Source: Thermoplasmata archaeon (GTDB lineage Archaea; Thermoplasmatota; Thermoplasmata; Thermoplasmatales; Thermoplasmataceae). From it: a stretch of 6,507 nt of DNA. The notes under the pieces were generated by a model. That model ran no database searches, had not been told where the DNA came from, and saw nothing but the letters and a program-made list of their open reading frames with translations. Both the position numbers and the translations under genes were made by a program. The stretch covers positions 1-6,507 of the forward strand of contig JAJZZW010000110.1 in NCBI GenBank assembly GCA_021797385.1, written 5' to 3'. This document shows positions 1-5,778 of this stretch, one piece after another (positions within the stretch are counted from its first letter, which is position 1; the number at the start of each line of letters is the position of its first letter).

Positions 1-36
1 TTTATTATATAAAAAATTATTATTTATAAAGTAAAT
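1..36 (-). terminator. AT-rich oligo-T terminator after ilvC
   Basis: Immediately downstream of the ilvC stop, the minus strand is almost pure A/T and includes a run of six T (11-16). Archaeal RNA polymerase terminates at such T tracts without needing a hairpin. The window ends here, so further T tracts cannot be seen. Confidence 0.45.
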
Positions 37-1047
37 CTATTTCTTCGGCTGTCCCCTGAGAACTATTTCTCTGAGTTCTCTGCCTACCTGCTCCTCGAGA
101 GAGTTGTCAAGATCATCCATAAGTGATTTGAGCTTCTTGGACCCCTCATCATACTCCTCGATCCATTCGTCTGCGAATTTCCCGCTCTGGATTCTCTGGG
201 CCTTTTCTTTCATTCTCTTTTTTACATCTTCATTGATCACGTAGGGGCCAACTGTCAACCCGCCATACTTCGCAGTATCTGATACAGCCCGCATCATGCC
301 CGATATCCCATTTTCGTAAATCTGATCGGTTATGAGCTTCATTTCGTTGATGGCTTCAAAATAAGCCATTTCAGGTCTGTAACCCAATTCAACTATTGTC
401 TGGAAAGCAGCTCTGAGCATTGCTGTCAATCCGCCCACCAGATCCAGTTGCTCGCCCATAAGATCTGTTTCCGTTTCTTCCTTGAAAGATGTTTCCAGCA
501 CACCGGCTTTTGTTGCACCCAGTGCCTTTGCTATTGCCAGGGACTTATTCAATGCCTGGCCAGAATGATCCTGGTGTACACCAACAAGAACAGGAACGCC
601 TCCACCCTTGACAAAAAATTCCCTGACAGAGGGCCCCGGAGCCTTTGGCGCAGCCATATACACGTCAACATATTCAGGTGGCTGGATCAGCTTATAATGT
701 ATATTGAATCCATGGGCAAATACCAGATCCATTCCTTCTTTCAGAACAGGCTTGACCTTTTCATTGTATATCTTTCTCTGAACCATATCAGGAACCAGGA
801 ATATAACTATATCTGCATCCTTCAATGCCTCCTCAGTTTTAACCGGTTTTACTCCATCGTCCAATGCTTTTTTCCAGGAATTTCCCTCTCTTTCGAGCCC
901 GAGTTGCACATTGAGCCCGGAATCAAGTAAATTGAGAACCCATGCCCTGCCCTGGCTTCCATAACCTAAAACAGCGATCTTCTTATCCTTAACATATTTC
1001 AAATCAGCATCCTTATCAGTATAAACCTTTCCTAATATCTTACTCAC
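37..1047 (-). CDS. ilvC: ketol-acid reductoisomerase, class I (short form)
   Basis: This enzyme converts acetolactate or acetohydroxybutyrate to the dihydroxy acid by Mg-dependent alkyl migration and NAD(P)H reduction, the second common step of valine/isoleucine synthesis in the cytoplasm. The 336-residue length fits class I. The Rossmann glycine motif GYGSQG is at 28-33, followed by R-A-W where many bacterial enzymes have H-A-H. The catalytic region shows AHGFNIH (111-117) and APKAPGP. Metal ligands fit D195 and E199 in ETETDLMGEQ, then E231 and E235 in the knotted C-terminal domain, with the substrate-binding serine in AVSDTAKYGG. The beta2-alphaB loop (about 50-58) carries E52 and E54, bearing on NADH versus NADPH choice. 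The start is a GTG overlapping the ilvN stop by 8 nt, with an RBS-like GGGGTG six bases upstream. It is the last gene of the ilvBNC operon. Identity is very secure; cofactor use is inference. Confidence 0.97.
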   Translation of the reverse strand: MSKILGKVYTDKDADLKYVKDKKIAVLGYGSQGRAWVLNLLDSGLNVQLGLEREGNSWKKALDDGVKPVKTEEALKDADIVIFLVPDMVQRKIYNEKVKPVLKEGMDLVFAHGFNIHYKLIQPPEYVDVYMAAPKAPGPSVREFFVKGGGVPVLVGVHQDHSGQALNKSLAIAKALGATKAGVLETSFKEETETDLMGEQLDLVGGLTAMLRAAFQTIVELGYRPEMAYFEAINEMKLITDQIYENGISGMMRAVSDTAKYGGLTVGPYVINEDVKKRMKEKAQRIQSGKFADEWIEEYDEGSKKLKSLMDDLDNSLEEQVGRELREIVLRGQPKK

Positions 1048-1357
1048 TTATAACACCCCATTCATATTTCTTCATTTTATTGTATTTAATTTCAAATTCT
1101 TTGTAGCTGGCTCCTTCAAGCTCTTCAACAAAATCGATATCTACCATTTTGCTGAGAGTTATTACAGATAGATCCAGGTTACCCAGGCCGCTTCCATCGT
1201 ATATTGACATATAGACGGTGCATTTTCCATCTTCCTCTACCTTCATGTTCATCCATTTTATATCCAGCCAGAATCTCCTGAAAGTTGCTGCGATTCTTTC
1301 CAGAAGACCCGGGTCCCTGTAATAGGCTTCAATTTTTATTGTTTTTTCTTGGGTCAC
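1040..1357 (-). CDS. ilvN: acetolactate synthase small (regulatory) subunit, single ACT domain
   Basis: This is the regulatory partner of the large subunit encoded just upstream. In the family it raises catalytic activity and, in many species, binds valine for feedback inhibition. The 105 residues hold one ACT domain (about 6-80) with the D-P-G-L-L-E-R-I turn at 15-22 and the following amphipathic helix. It lacks the second domain of the roughly 160-residue bacterial IlvH, so it is the short IlvN-like type. Aligned by eye to E. coli IlvH, the valine-site residues N11 and N29 correspond to R14 and D32 here, while the turn glycine (G14) is kept as G17. The start is GTG, lying 28 nt inside the ilvB coding region, with GGGAG ten bases upstream; the next in-frame ATG, at codon 36, would remove half the domain. 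Translational coupling with both neighbours is likely. The name ilvN is chosen for size; ilvH would be equally defensible. Confidence 0.88.
   Translation of the reverse strand: MTQEKTIKIEAYYRDPGLLERIAATFRRFWLDIKWMNMKVEEDGKCTVYMSIYDGSGLGNLDLSVITLSKMVDIDFVEELEGASYKEFEIKYNKMKKYEWGVISE
1054..1059 (-). promoter_or_regulatory. ribosome binding site deciding the ilvC GTG start
   Basis: GGGGTG is six bases upstream of the ilvC GTG, inside the end of ilvN. It supports GTG at 1047 as the true start; no better start precedes the MSKILGKVYT N-terminus expected for the family. Confidence 0.55.
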
Positions 1358-3047
1358 TTACTATCATCTCCCTTAATTTTCCTCCCGGTGGAAGTGTAGG
1401 AAGTGCGAGCTCCTCCTTGTCCACAGGGACTCTTATCACTGACGGCACATTTTCCTTTATGGCAGTTCTCATATATTCCATTATATCTGAGTAGTCATGG
1501 GCTTCAAAGGCATCTGCCCCGAAGGATTCCGCATATTTCAGGATATTCGGGGAATTTCCATAATCAACACCTACTATTCTTTTATTCTGGAACATGTCCT
1601 GAACCTGCCTTACCAGACCAAGCGTTCTATTATCATTCACAACTGCTATTATGGGTATATTCTCATCGACCGCAGTTGCGAGATTGTTTCCTGTCATCAT
1701 GAATGATCCGTCACCGTCATAATCTACCACAATTTTATCAGGTCTTCCGACTTTGGCACCCATTGCGGCTGGCAGCCCGAATCCCATGGTTCCCATGCCT
1801 GTAGATGAGAAGAAAGACCTCGGCTCAAGGTTTTCCCAGTAAGTTTCAGCCCACATCTGGTGCTGGCCCACGCCGGTAGTCATTATTGCATCACGGGGGA
1901 GCACTTCTCTCAGGGCTTTCAGTATATGCCACGGCCTCATATGCCCATCATCAGATGGATGTGAAAACTGGGAATAATAATCCTTTAACTCATTTATTCT
2001 CCGGTTCCATGCATAATTAGCCTTTTTTCTGCCCATAACTGAAAGTGTATTCAATAGCTCGCCCAGAAGGACTTTGGCATTTCCAGCCATGGAGACATCC
2101 GGTTTTATTCCCTTTGAGAAATCTGTGGGGTCGAGATTTATCGACATGAATATTTTCTTTGTATCTTTCATTTCATCATAGGATGTGAAAGTTCTGTCAC
2201 TGAATCTGGCACCCACGGCAAGCAGTAGATCTGATTCCAGTGCAGCCATGCTTGCCTCGGCCCTGCCATAGTAGCCCATTGCCCCGACATAAAGCGGATA
2301 ATCAGCCGGTATGGCTGATTTCCCGGGAAGGGTTGATACAATAGGGCATCCCAGAAATTCTGACAGTTTAAGTACCTCATCCGTGGCATTAGCCCAGGCA
2401 ACGCCAGTGCCAACCAGTATGACGGGTTTCTCGGCTTTCATCAGATTGAGGGCCATCTGATTTACGAGGTCCCTGTTTACAACAGTTTTAAATGGTTTAT
2501 AGTGGACCTTTGCCTCTTCGGGATAATGCACATTTTCTATATCCTCCATCTGAACATCCCTCGGTATGTCCACTACTACCGGGCCTGGCCTTCCCGTTGA
2601 AGCTATATAAAATGCATTCTTAACCCATAGAGGTATTTCCTCTATGGTCTTCACCTCAACAGCATATTTAGTAACCGGGAACGATACACCCAGTGTGTCG
2701 GATTCCTGGAAAGAAAGTTTGCCCATGGCATTCCTATTGACGGCACCTGTTATGGCTACAACAGGTGAAGAATCCTGATATGCAGTAATCAATCCGGTTA
2801 CTATATTTGTAACACCTGGACCGGCTGTTGCTGTAAGAACACCTGGTCTTCCTGTAGCCCTCGCATAACCATCCGCTGCATGTGCAGCTCCCTGTTCATG
2901 TCTCATCAGTATATGCCTGAGTTCCCCGGATTCTACATCCTCAATGAATGAATCATATAAGGGCATATTGTAAAGCCCGGGTATACCGAAGAGATCCTTC
3001 ACACCTTCTCTTTTCATAGATTTAACAAGTAATTCAGAACCTTTCAT
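1329..3047 (-). CDS. ilvB: acetolactate (acetohydroxyacid) synthase large catalytic subunit
   Basis: This ThDP-, Mg- and FAD-dependent enzyme condenses pyruvate with pyruvate or 2-ketobutyrate, the first committed step of valine/isoleucine synthesis. It is full length at 572 residues. The N-terminal PYR domain has the catalytic glutamate E51 in RHEQGAAHAADGYAR, then TAGPGVTN and the FQESD segment. The central FAD domain contains GARFSDR (279-285), keeping the arginine that binds the substrate carboxylate. The C-terminal domain has VGQHQMWA, GTMGFGLPAA and the ThDP/Mg motif GDGS at 445-448 with N471 and N473. Two active-site segments are unusual: GIPGLYNMPLY (21-31) replaces the common GYPGGAxLPIY, and V482 stands where the family has the tryptophan of RQWQ. 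The ATG start gives the expected family N-terminus and has GAGGGTG six bases upstream. It leads the ilvBNC operon, divergent from ilvD. The small-subunit neighbour supports a biosynthetic role. Confidence 0.95.
   Translation of the reverse strand: MKGSELLVKSMKREGVKDLFGIPGLYNMPLYDSFIEDVESGELRHILMRHEQGAAHAADGYARATGRPGVLTATAGPGVTNIVTGLITAYQDSSPVVAITGAVNRNAMGKLSFQESDTLGVSFPVTKYAVEVKTIEEIPLWVKNAFYIASTGRPGPVVVDIPRDVQMEDIENVHYPEEAKVHYKPFKTVVNRDLVNQMALNLMKAEKPVILVGTGVAWANATDEVLKLSEFLGCPIVSTLPGKSAIPADYPLYVGAMGYYGRAEASMAALESDLLLAVGARFSDRTFTSYDEMKDTKKIFMSINLDPTDFSKGIKPDVSMAGNAKVLLGELLNTLSVMGRKKANYAWNRRINELKDYYSQFSHPSDDGHMRPWHILKALREVLPRDAIMTTGVGQHQMWAETYWENLEPRSFFSSTGMGTMGFGLPAAMGAKVGRPDKIVVDYDGDGSFMMTGNNLATAVDENIPIIAVVNDNRTLGLVRQVQDMFQNKRIVGVDYGNSPNILKYAESFGADAFEAHDYSDIMEYMRTAIKENVPSVIRVPVDKEELALPTLPPGGKLREMIVSDPRKNNKN
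1368..1372 (-). promoter_or_regulatory. possible ribosome binding site for the ilvN GTG start
   Basis: GGGAG lies ten bases upstream of the ilvN GTG, within the last codons of ilvB. The spacing is on the long side, so translational coupling to ilvB termination is probably also needed. Confidence 0.4.
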
Positions 3048-3053
3048 TTAAAA

Positions 3054-3060
3054 CACCCTC
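3054..3060 (-). promoter_or_regulatory. ribosome binding site before ilvB
   Basis: GAGGGTG lies six bases upstream of the ilvB ATG. The same layout, GGGTGTT(T/A)TAA followed directly by the start codon, recurs before ilvC. This suggests the motif works in translation and that ilvB has a short leader, unless the nearest TATA-like box is the real one. Confidence 0.5.
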
Positions 3061-3066
3061 ATAAAA

Positions 3067-3114
3067 CTTAAAACTCACTGACATGCTATTCCAAAAACTA
3101 TTTCCAAAAAATTC
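3067..3114 (-). promoter_or_regulatory. candidate ilvBNC promoter region
   Basis: Two TATA-like stretches read on the minus strand. GTTTTAAG (3067-3074) is 23 bases from the ilvB ATG and would give a leaderless transcript. GAATTTTTTGG (3104-3114) would give a leader of roughly 35 bases that includes the GAGGGTG site. Neither is a strong consensus and the sequence does not decide between them. Confidence 0.35.
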
Positions 3115-3196
3115 GCCACAGATGTTAGATAAACCTGTTCATACTCTTCAAATTTGTCACCTTTTTCCTGCAACAATTAATCATGAATCAATGCTA

Positions 3197-3209
3197 GTGT
3201 GTTTCACAC
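3197..3209. promoter_or_regulatory. 13-bp inverted repeat in the ilvB-ilvD divergent region
   Basis: GTGTG-TTT-CACAC is a perfect five-base-arm palindrome in the middle of the 297-base region between the divergent ilvB and ilvD starts, about 110 bases upstream of the ilvD TATA box. Its position and symmetry would suit an operator for a dimeric helix-turn-helix regulator such as an Lrp/AsnC protein. No regulator gene is in the window, so this is only a candidate. The rest of the intergenic region holds no gene I would support. Confidence 0.3.
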
Positions 3210-3315
3210 ATATCTTTTTAATTCCACCAATTATAGCAGGTAATATTGGCTATGAATTTATACTATTTAGCTTTTGTGCTATATATTTCGAGAAGATATC
3301 TGGCTTTAAAAAATG

Positions 3316-3324
3316 TTATATATT
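3316..3324 (+). promoter_or_regulatory. ilvD promoter TATA box (leaderless)
   Basis: The sequence TTATATATT is centred about 25 bases before the ilvD ATG at 3345 and is preceded by an A-rich stretch that could act as the TFB recognition element. Archaeal transcription starts roughly 25 bases after the TATA centre, so the transcript would begin at or next to the ATG. No Shine-Dalgarno sequence is visible before that ATG, which agrees with a leaderless message. Confidence 0.65.
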
Positions 3325-3344
3325 ATCATGTCTTTAATTTCAAA

Positions 3345-5003
3345 ATGAAACGATCAGACACAACATATGCAGGCCCGGAGAGGTCACCAAACCGTGCCTA
3401 TATGAAAGCCATGGGTTTAAATGATAATGATTTAAAGAATTATATGGTTGGGGTCGCAGCTGCATGGAATGAAGCAGGGCCATGCAATATCCATGTTTTG
3501 TCCCTTGCCAATCATACCAAGGAGGGAATAAGGAGCAAGAATGGAACACCCCGTGTTTTTACTACACCGGTTGTCATAGACGGAATCGCAATGGGCACAC
3601 AGGGAATGAAATATTCTCTTGTAAGTAGAGAATTAATAGCGAATACCGTAGAGTTAACAGTAAACGCACATGGCTATGACGGTTTTGCTGCCCTGTCAGG
3701 ATGCGATAAAACATCACCGGGAATGATGATGGCCATGGCAAGAATGAATATACCATCCATAGTTATGTATTCAGGTACCACATTGCCTGGTTATTATAAG
3801 GGAAAGGAAATAGCAGTGGGTGATTTGTTCGAAGCCGTAGGAGCATATATGAATGGCAAAATGACCGAACAGGATTTTAAACTGATGGAGGATAATGCCA
3901 TTCCCACGGCGGGTTCCTGCGGTGGCCTCTACACCGCAAATACAATGGCCATGATGACGGAAGTGCTCGGTCTCGCCCTTCCAGGCAGTGCTTCACCTCC
4001 TGCAGTTGATGGAGCAAAGCAGGAATATGCATACCGGACAGGAGAGGCAGTAATGAATCTTCTTGAAACAGGACTAAAACCTAGAGATATACTGACGGAG
4101 GAGTCTTTTTACAATGCAATAACTGTGTTGATGGCATCCGGTGGATCCACTAATGCTGTTCTTCATCTGCTGGCAATCGCGCACGAAGCTAGATTAAAAC
4201 TGTCACTTGATGATTTTGAGAGGATTTCCAGGAAAGTTCCTGAAATAGTTAACATGAAACCATCTGGCCAGTATGTAATGGCAGATCTGGACAAAGTGGG
4301 CGGTGTACCGGTATTGATGAAGGTTTTGCTTGATCACGGGCTTCTAGACGGAGATCAGATGACCGTTACCGGGAAAACCATGAAGGAAAATCTGAAAGAT
4401 ATAAAAATATACACAAAGGGAGATATAATTTCCGATTTTGATAAACCGTATAATCAGGATGGGGGTATCAATATTCTGAAAGGAAACCTGGCTACTGAGG
4501 GAAGTGTATTTAAGAGTTCAGCATCGAAGGTAAAGTATCACAAGGGGCCGGCAAAGGTATTCGATTCTGAGGAAGAAACTTTCAAAGGCATAAAGGACAA
4601 GAAAATAAATCCAGGGGATACCGTTGTTATCCGTTATGAGGGACCCAAAGGAGGTCCGGGGATGAGGGAGATGCTTTCGGTTACCTCTGAGCTAATAGGC
4701 GAGGGCCTGGGAGACAGCGTGGCGTTGATAACTGATGGAAGATTCTCCGGAGCTACCAGAGGTATAATGATAGGGCATGTTGCACCTGAGGCCATGGACG
4801 GGGGTGTAATAGCTATTGTCCATGACGGAGATATCATAGAAATAGATGGTCCCAACAGGAAAATTAACCTTCTTGTGGACGAAAAGGAAATAAACAGAAG
4901 GCTTAAGGACTGGAAAAAACCTGAAATAAGATATAAAACGGGATTGCTCAATCAATATGCAAAGTTGGTTACTTCGTCTTCCAGGGGTGCAGTACTGGAA
5001 TGA
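3345..5003 (+). CDS. ilvD: dihydroxy-acid dehydratase
   Basis: This iron-sulfur enzyme dehydrates 2,3-dihydroxyisovalerate and dihydroxymethylvalerate to the 2-keto acids, the step after IlvC. It is 552 residues from the chosen start, normal for the IlvD/Edd family. Three probable cluster cysteines are C47 (in GPCN), C120 (in SGCDKTSPG) and C192 (in [12 protein letters not shown]). D79, D121 and K122 fit the Mg site, where K122 is carbamylated in solved homologues. Other family blocks are [22 protein letters not shown] and GRFSGATRG. The frame is open back to 3246, but the extra 33 residues are hydrophobic and unlike the family. The ATG at 3345 gives the usual N-terminus and sits about 25 bases after a TATA box, implying leaderless mRNA. 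Archaeal relatives can also dehydrate sugar acids, but the ilv context favours IlvD. The stop codon touches an insertion-sequence end and may be supplied by it. Confidence 0.96.
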   Translation: MKRSDTTYAGPERSPNRAYMKAMGLNDNDLKNYMVGVAAAWNEAGPCNIHVLSLANHTKEGIRSKNGTPRVFTTPVVIDGIAMGTQGMKYSLVSRELIANTVELTVNAHGYDGFAALSGCDKTSPGMMMAMARMNIPSIVMYSGTTLPGYYKGKEIAVGDLFEAVGAYMNGKMTEQDFKLMEDNAIPTAGSCGGLYTANTMAMMTEVLGLALPGSASPPAVDGAKQEYAYRTGEAVMNLLETGLKPRDILTEESFYNAITVLMASGGSTNAVLHLLAIAHEARLKLSLDDFERISRKVPEIVNMKPSGQYVMADLDKVGGVPVLMKVLLDHGLLDGDQMTVTGKTMKENLKDIKIYTKGDIISDFDKPYNQDGGINILKGNLATEGSVFKSSASKVKYHKGPAKVFDSEEETFKGIKDKKINPGDTVVIRYEGPKGGPGMREMLSVTSELIGEGLGDSVALITDGRFSGATRGIMIGHVAPEAMDGGVIAIVHDGDIIEIDGPNRKINLLVDEKEINRRLKDWKKPEIRYKTGLLNQYAKLVTSSSRGAVLE

Positions 5004-5034
5004 GCTGCCTCATGTTAAAACATTGAGACTTCCT
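5001..5034 (-). mobile_element. IS200/IS605-type right end overlapping the tnpB 3' end
   Basis: On the minus strand the end of tnpB reads GGAAG, then a hairpin CTCA-A-TGTT / TT / AACA-TGAG (5009-5027, one bulged A), then GCAGCTCA. This matches the usual arrangement at the right end of archaeal and bacterial tnpB elements, GGAAG-CCCC..loop..GGGG-AG followed by a short tail. It also resembles the second copy at 5614-5649. By comparison with that copy, the outermost base of the element would fall at about 5001, the T of the ilvD stop codon. The left end and the rest of the element are missing. Confidence 0.6.
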
Positions 5035-5426
5035 GTTTCATGGACTGTACTTGCCTTAACATACGAACTTATATTCATCTCCACAGGTATATTTATTTTA
5101 TATTTTTCATTTATTTTTTTAATACCATAGTACATATCATTCAGTGAGGAATTATAATCTCTGTCTATTGTCAATCCACAGTTAGTGCATCTGTATGTTC
5201 TCTCATCTAACCTGATATCATATCTATTATGGCAGTTAGAGCAATCCTTTGTTGTTGGTATGAATCTATTCAGTGCTATAAGGGTTGAGGCCTTATGCTT
5301 AAGTGCCTGAATTATTCCCCCTATGCCTGTTGATTCTATTCTCTTGCCCCATAGCCTCTGCCATGCAGATATATTATCTTCCTCTGTTATTACTACATCA
5401 AAGTTTGATGTCAGGTAATAAAAACT
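5010..5426 (-). pseudogene. tnpB: TnpB (IS200/IS605 OrfB) C-terminal remnant
   Basis: TnpB is the RNA-guided RuvC-like nuclease carried by IS200/IS605 elements. Only about the last 138 residues of a protein that is normally near 400 remain. The open frame begins right after an in-frame stop at 5427-5429, with no start codon or upstream homology, so it is a 5'-truncated fragment. Visible parts in order are: the RuvC-II segment NFDVVITEED with the catalytic glutamate (residue 15 or 16 of the fragment); the helical stretch ending LNRFIPTTKDCSNC; the zinc ribbon C62-x2-C65-x14-C80-x2-C83; the RuvC-III motif TIDRDYNSS; and a family-typical tail ending VHETGSLNVLT. The RuvC-I aspartate and the whole N-terminal half are missing, so it cannot be an active nuclease. 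Its stop lies six bases from the ilvD stop on the opposite strand. Homology appears to end at about 5423, where an unrelated plus-strand promoter begins. Confidence 0.85.
5091..5121 (+). terminator. oligo-T tract, possible ilvD terminator
   Basis: On the plus strand about 90 to 120 bases after the ilvD stop there are several T runs, including seven T at 5114-5120. They are antisense to the tnpB remnant and come from its lysine-rich codons, so the native ilvD terminator was probably displaced by the insertion. The hairpin at 5009-5027 could also contribute. Confidence 0.3.
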
Positions 5427-5433
5427 TTATATT
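5426..5433 (+). promoter_or_regulatory. TATA box upstream of a decayed ORF
   Basis: ACTTTATATTTT here is the same 12-base core as the box before the 5779 gene, and it lies about 22 bases before an ATG at 5452, the leaderless spacing also seen at 5779. It begins where the tnpB homology stops. Confidence 0.5.
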
Positions 5434-5451
5434 TTTTAAGGATTTCAGCTT

Positions 5452-5596
5452 ATGAGTAGACAGCCGGAAAAGTTTGATGATAACATTGAACAGGAGTAAT
5501 GGAGGATAACGATGTATTTTAAATGTTTCCAGAGAAATTGCAGATAACCCAGTTATGAGGCATGTAAATTTTATGAAGTGGGGTTATTTCTCAACA
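5452..5596 (+). pseudogene. decayed leaderless gene region (two short broken ORFs)
   Basis: I do not recognise this sequence. A 15-codon ORF (MSRQPEKFDDNIEQE, 5452-5499) starts at leaderless distance from a good TATA box. Directly after its stop a strong GGAGG (5501-5505) stands six bases before an ATG at 5512. That ORF stops after 11 codons, but a one-base shift opens a frame reading NVSREIADNPVMRHVNFMKW and a few more residues, until it stops at about 5595 next to an IS-type right end. The simplest reading is a former promoter-driven gene pair broken by a frameshift and by insertion-sequence activity. A genuine short peptide at 5452 cannot be excluded. Confidence 0.35.
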
Positions 5597-5613
5597 ATTT
5601 GAATTCTGAATTG

Positions 5614-5649
5614 TGGCATTCTCCCCAAGCTAACACATGGGGCTTCCCG
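5614..5649 (-). mobile_element. orphan IS200/IS605-type right-end hairpin
   Basis: On the minus strand CGGGAAG, CCCCA-loop-TGGGG (stem 5623-5627 with 5638-5642, ten-base loop) and then AGAATGCCA form the familiar conserved right end of tnpB-type elements, which also includes the 3' part of the guide (omega) RNA. In that orientation the matching tnpB should lie at higher coordinates on the minus strand. No such coding sequence is present there; only a short frame ending KTGSPMC runs into the hairpin. The TnpB fragment at 5010-5426 is on the wrong side to own this end. It may be a separate, nearly deleted element or a MITE-like derivative. Confidence 0.5.
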
Positions 5650-5752
5650 TTTTTAGGTTAAAATTCAGACACTCAAAAAATCTAAATAGACAAAAAGCGT
5701 TAAAGCCGGATGCAGATTAATTCAAAATACTGTTATTGAACAGGCAAAAGAC

Positions 5753-5760
5753 TTTATATT
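5753..5760 (+). promoter_or_regulatory. TATA box of the small coiled-coil gene (leaderless)
   Basis: TTTATATT is centred about 22 bases upstream of the ATG at 5779, and no Shine-Dalgarno sequence lies between them. This points to a leaderless transcript and supports that start. Confidence 0.6.
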
Positions 5761-5778
5761 TTCTCATAATTTTGACCG

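Noticed and set aside
448..930. 160-codon plus-strand open frame opposite ilvC
   Set aside because: It lies wholly antisense to ilvC conserved motifs and has no recognisable domain.
3227..3249. CCAAT...ATTGG inverted repeat upstream of ilvD
   Set aside because: Only five matching bases per arm with a 13-base gap in A/T-rich DNA; this is expected by chance.
3083..3337. 84-codon plus-strand open frame between ilvB and ilvD
   Set aside because: Composition is random-looking (Phe/Ile/Cys-rich from A/T-rich DNA), it has no RBS or promoter at suitable spacing, and it fills the divergent promoter region.
3246..3344. N-terminal 33-residue extension of ilvD from an upstream ATG
   Set aside because: The segment is hydrophobic, unlike the family N-terminus, and contains the promoter. 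The internal ATG at 3345 gives the normal length and N-terminus.
4634..4955. Two long minus-strand open frames inside ilvD
   Set aside because: Antisense shadows of a highly conserved coding region; they show no family motifs and overlap each other.
5595..5613. Palindromic CAATT/GAATTC/AATTG patch beside the orphan right end
   Set aside because: Short and A/T-rich. It could be part of the element flank, but nothing separates it from chance symmetry.
5488..5744. Shared 10-mer ATTGAACAGG at about 5486 and 5735
   Set aside because: A single short match with no flanking similarity; not enough for a repeat.
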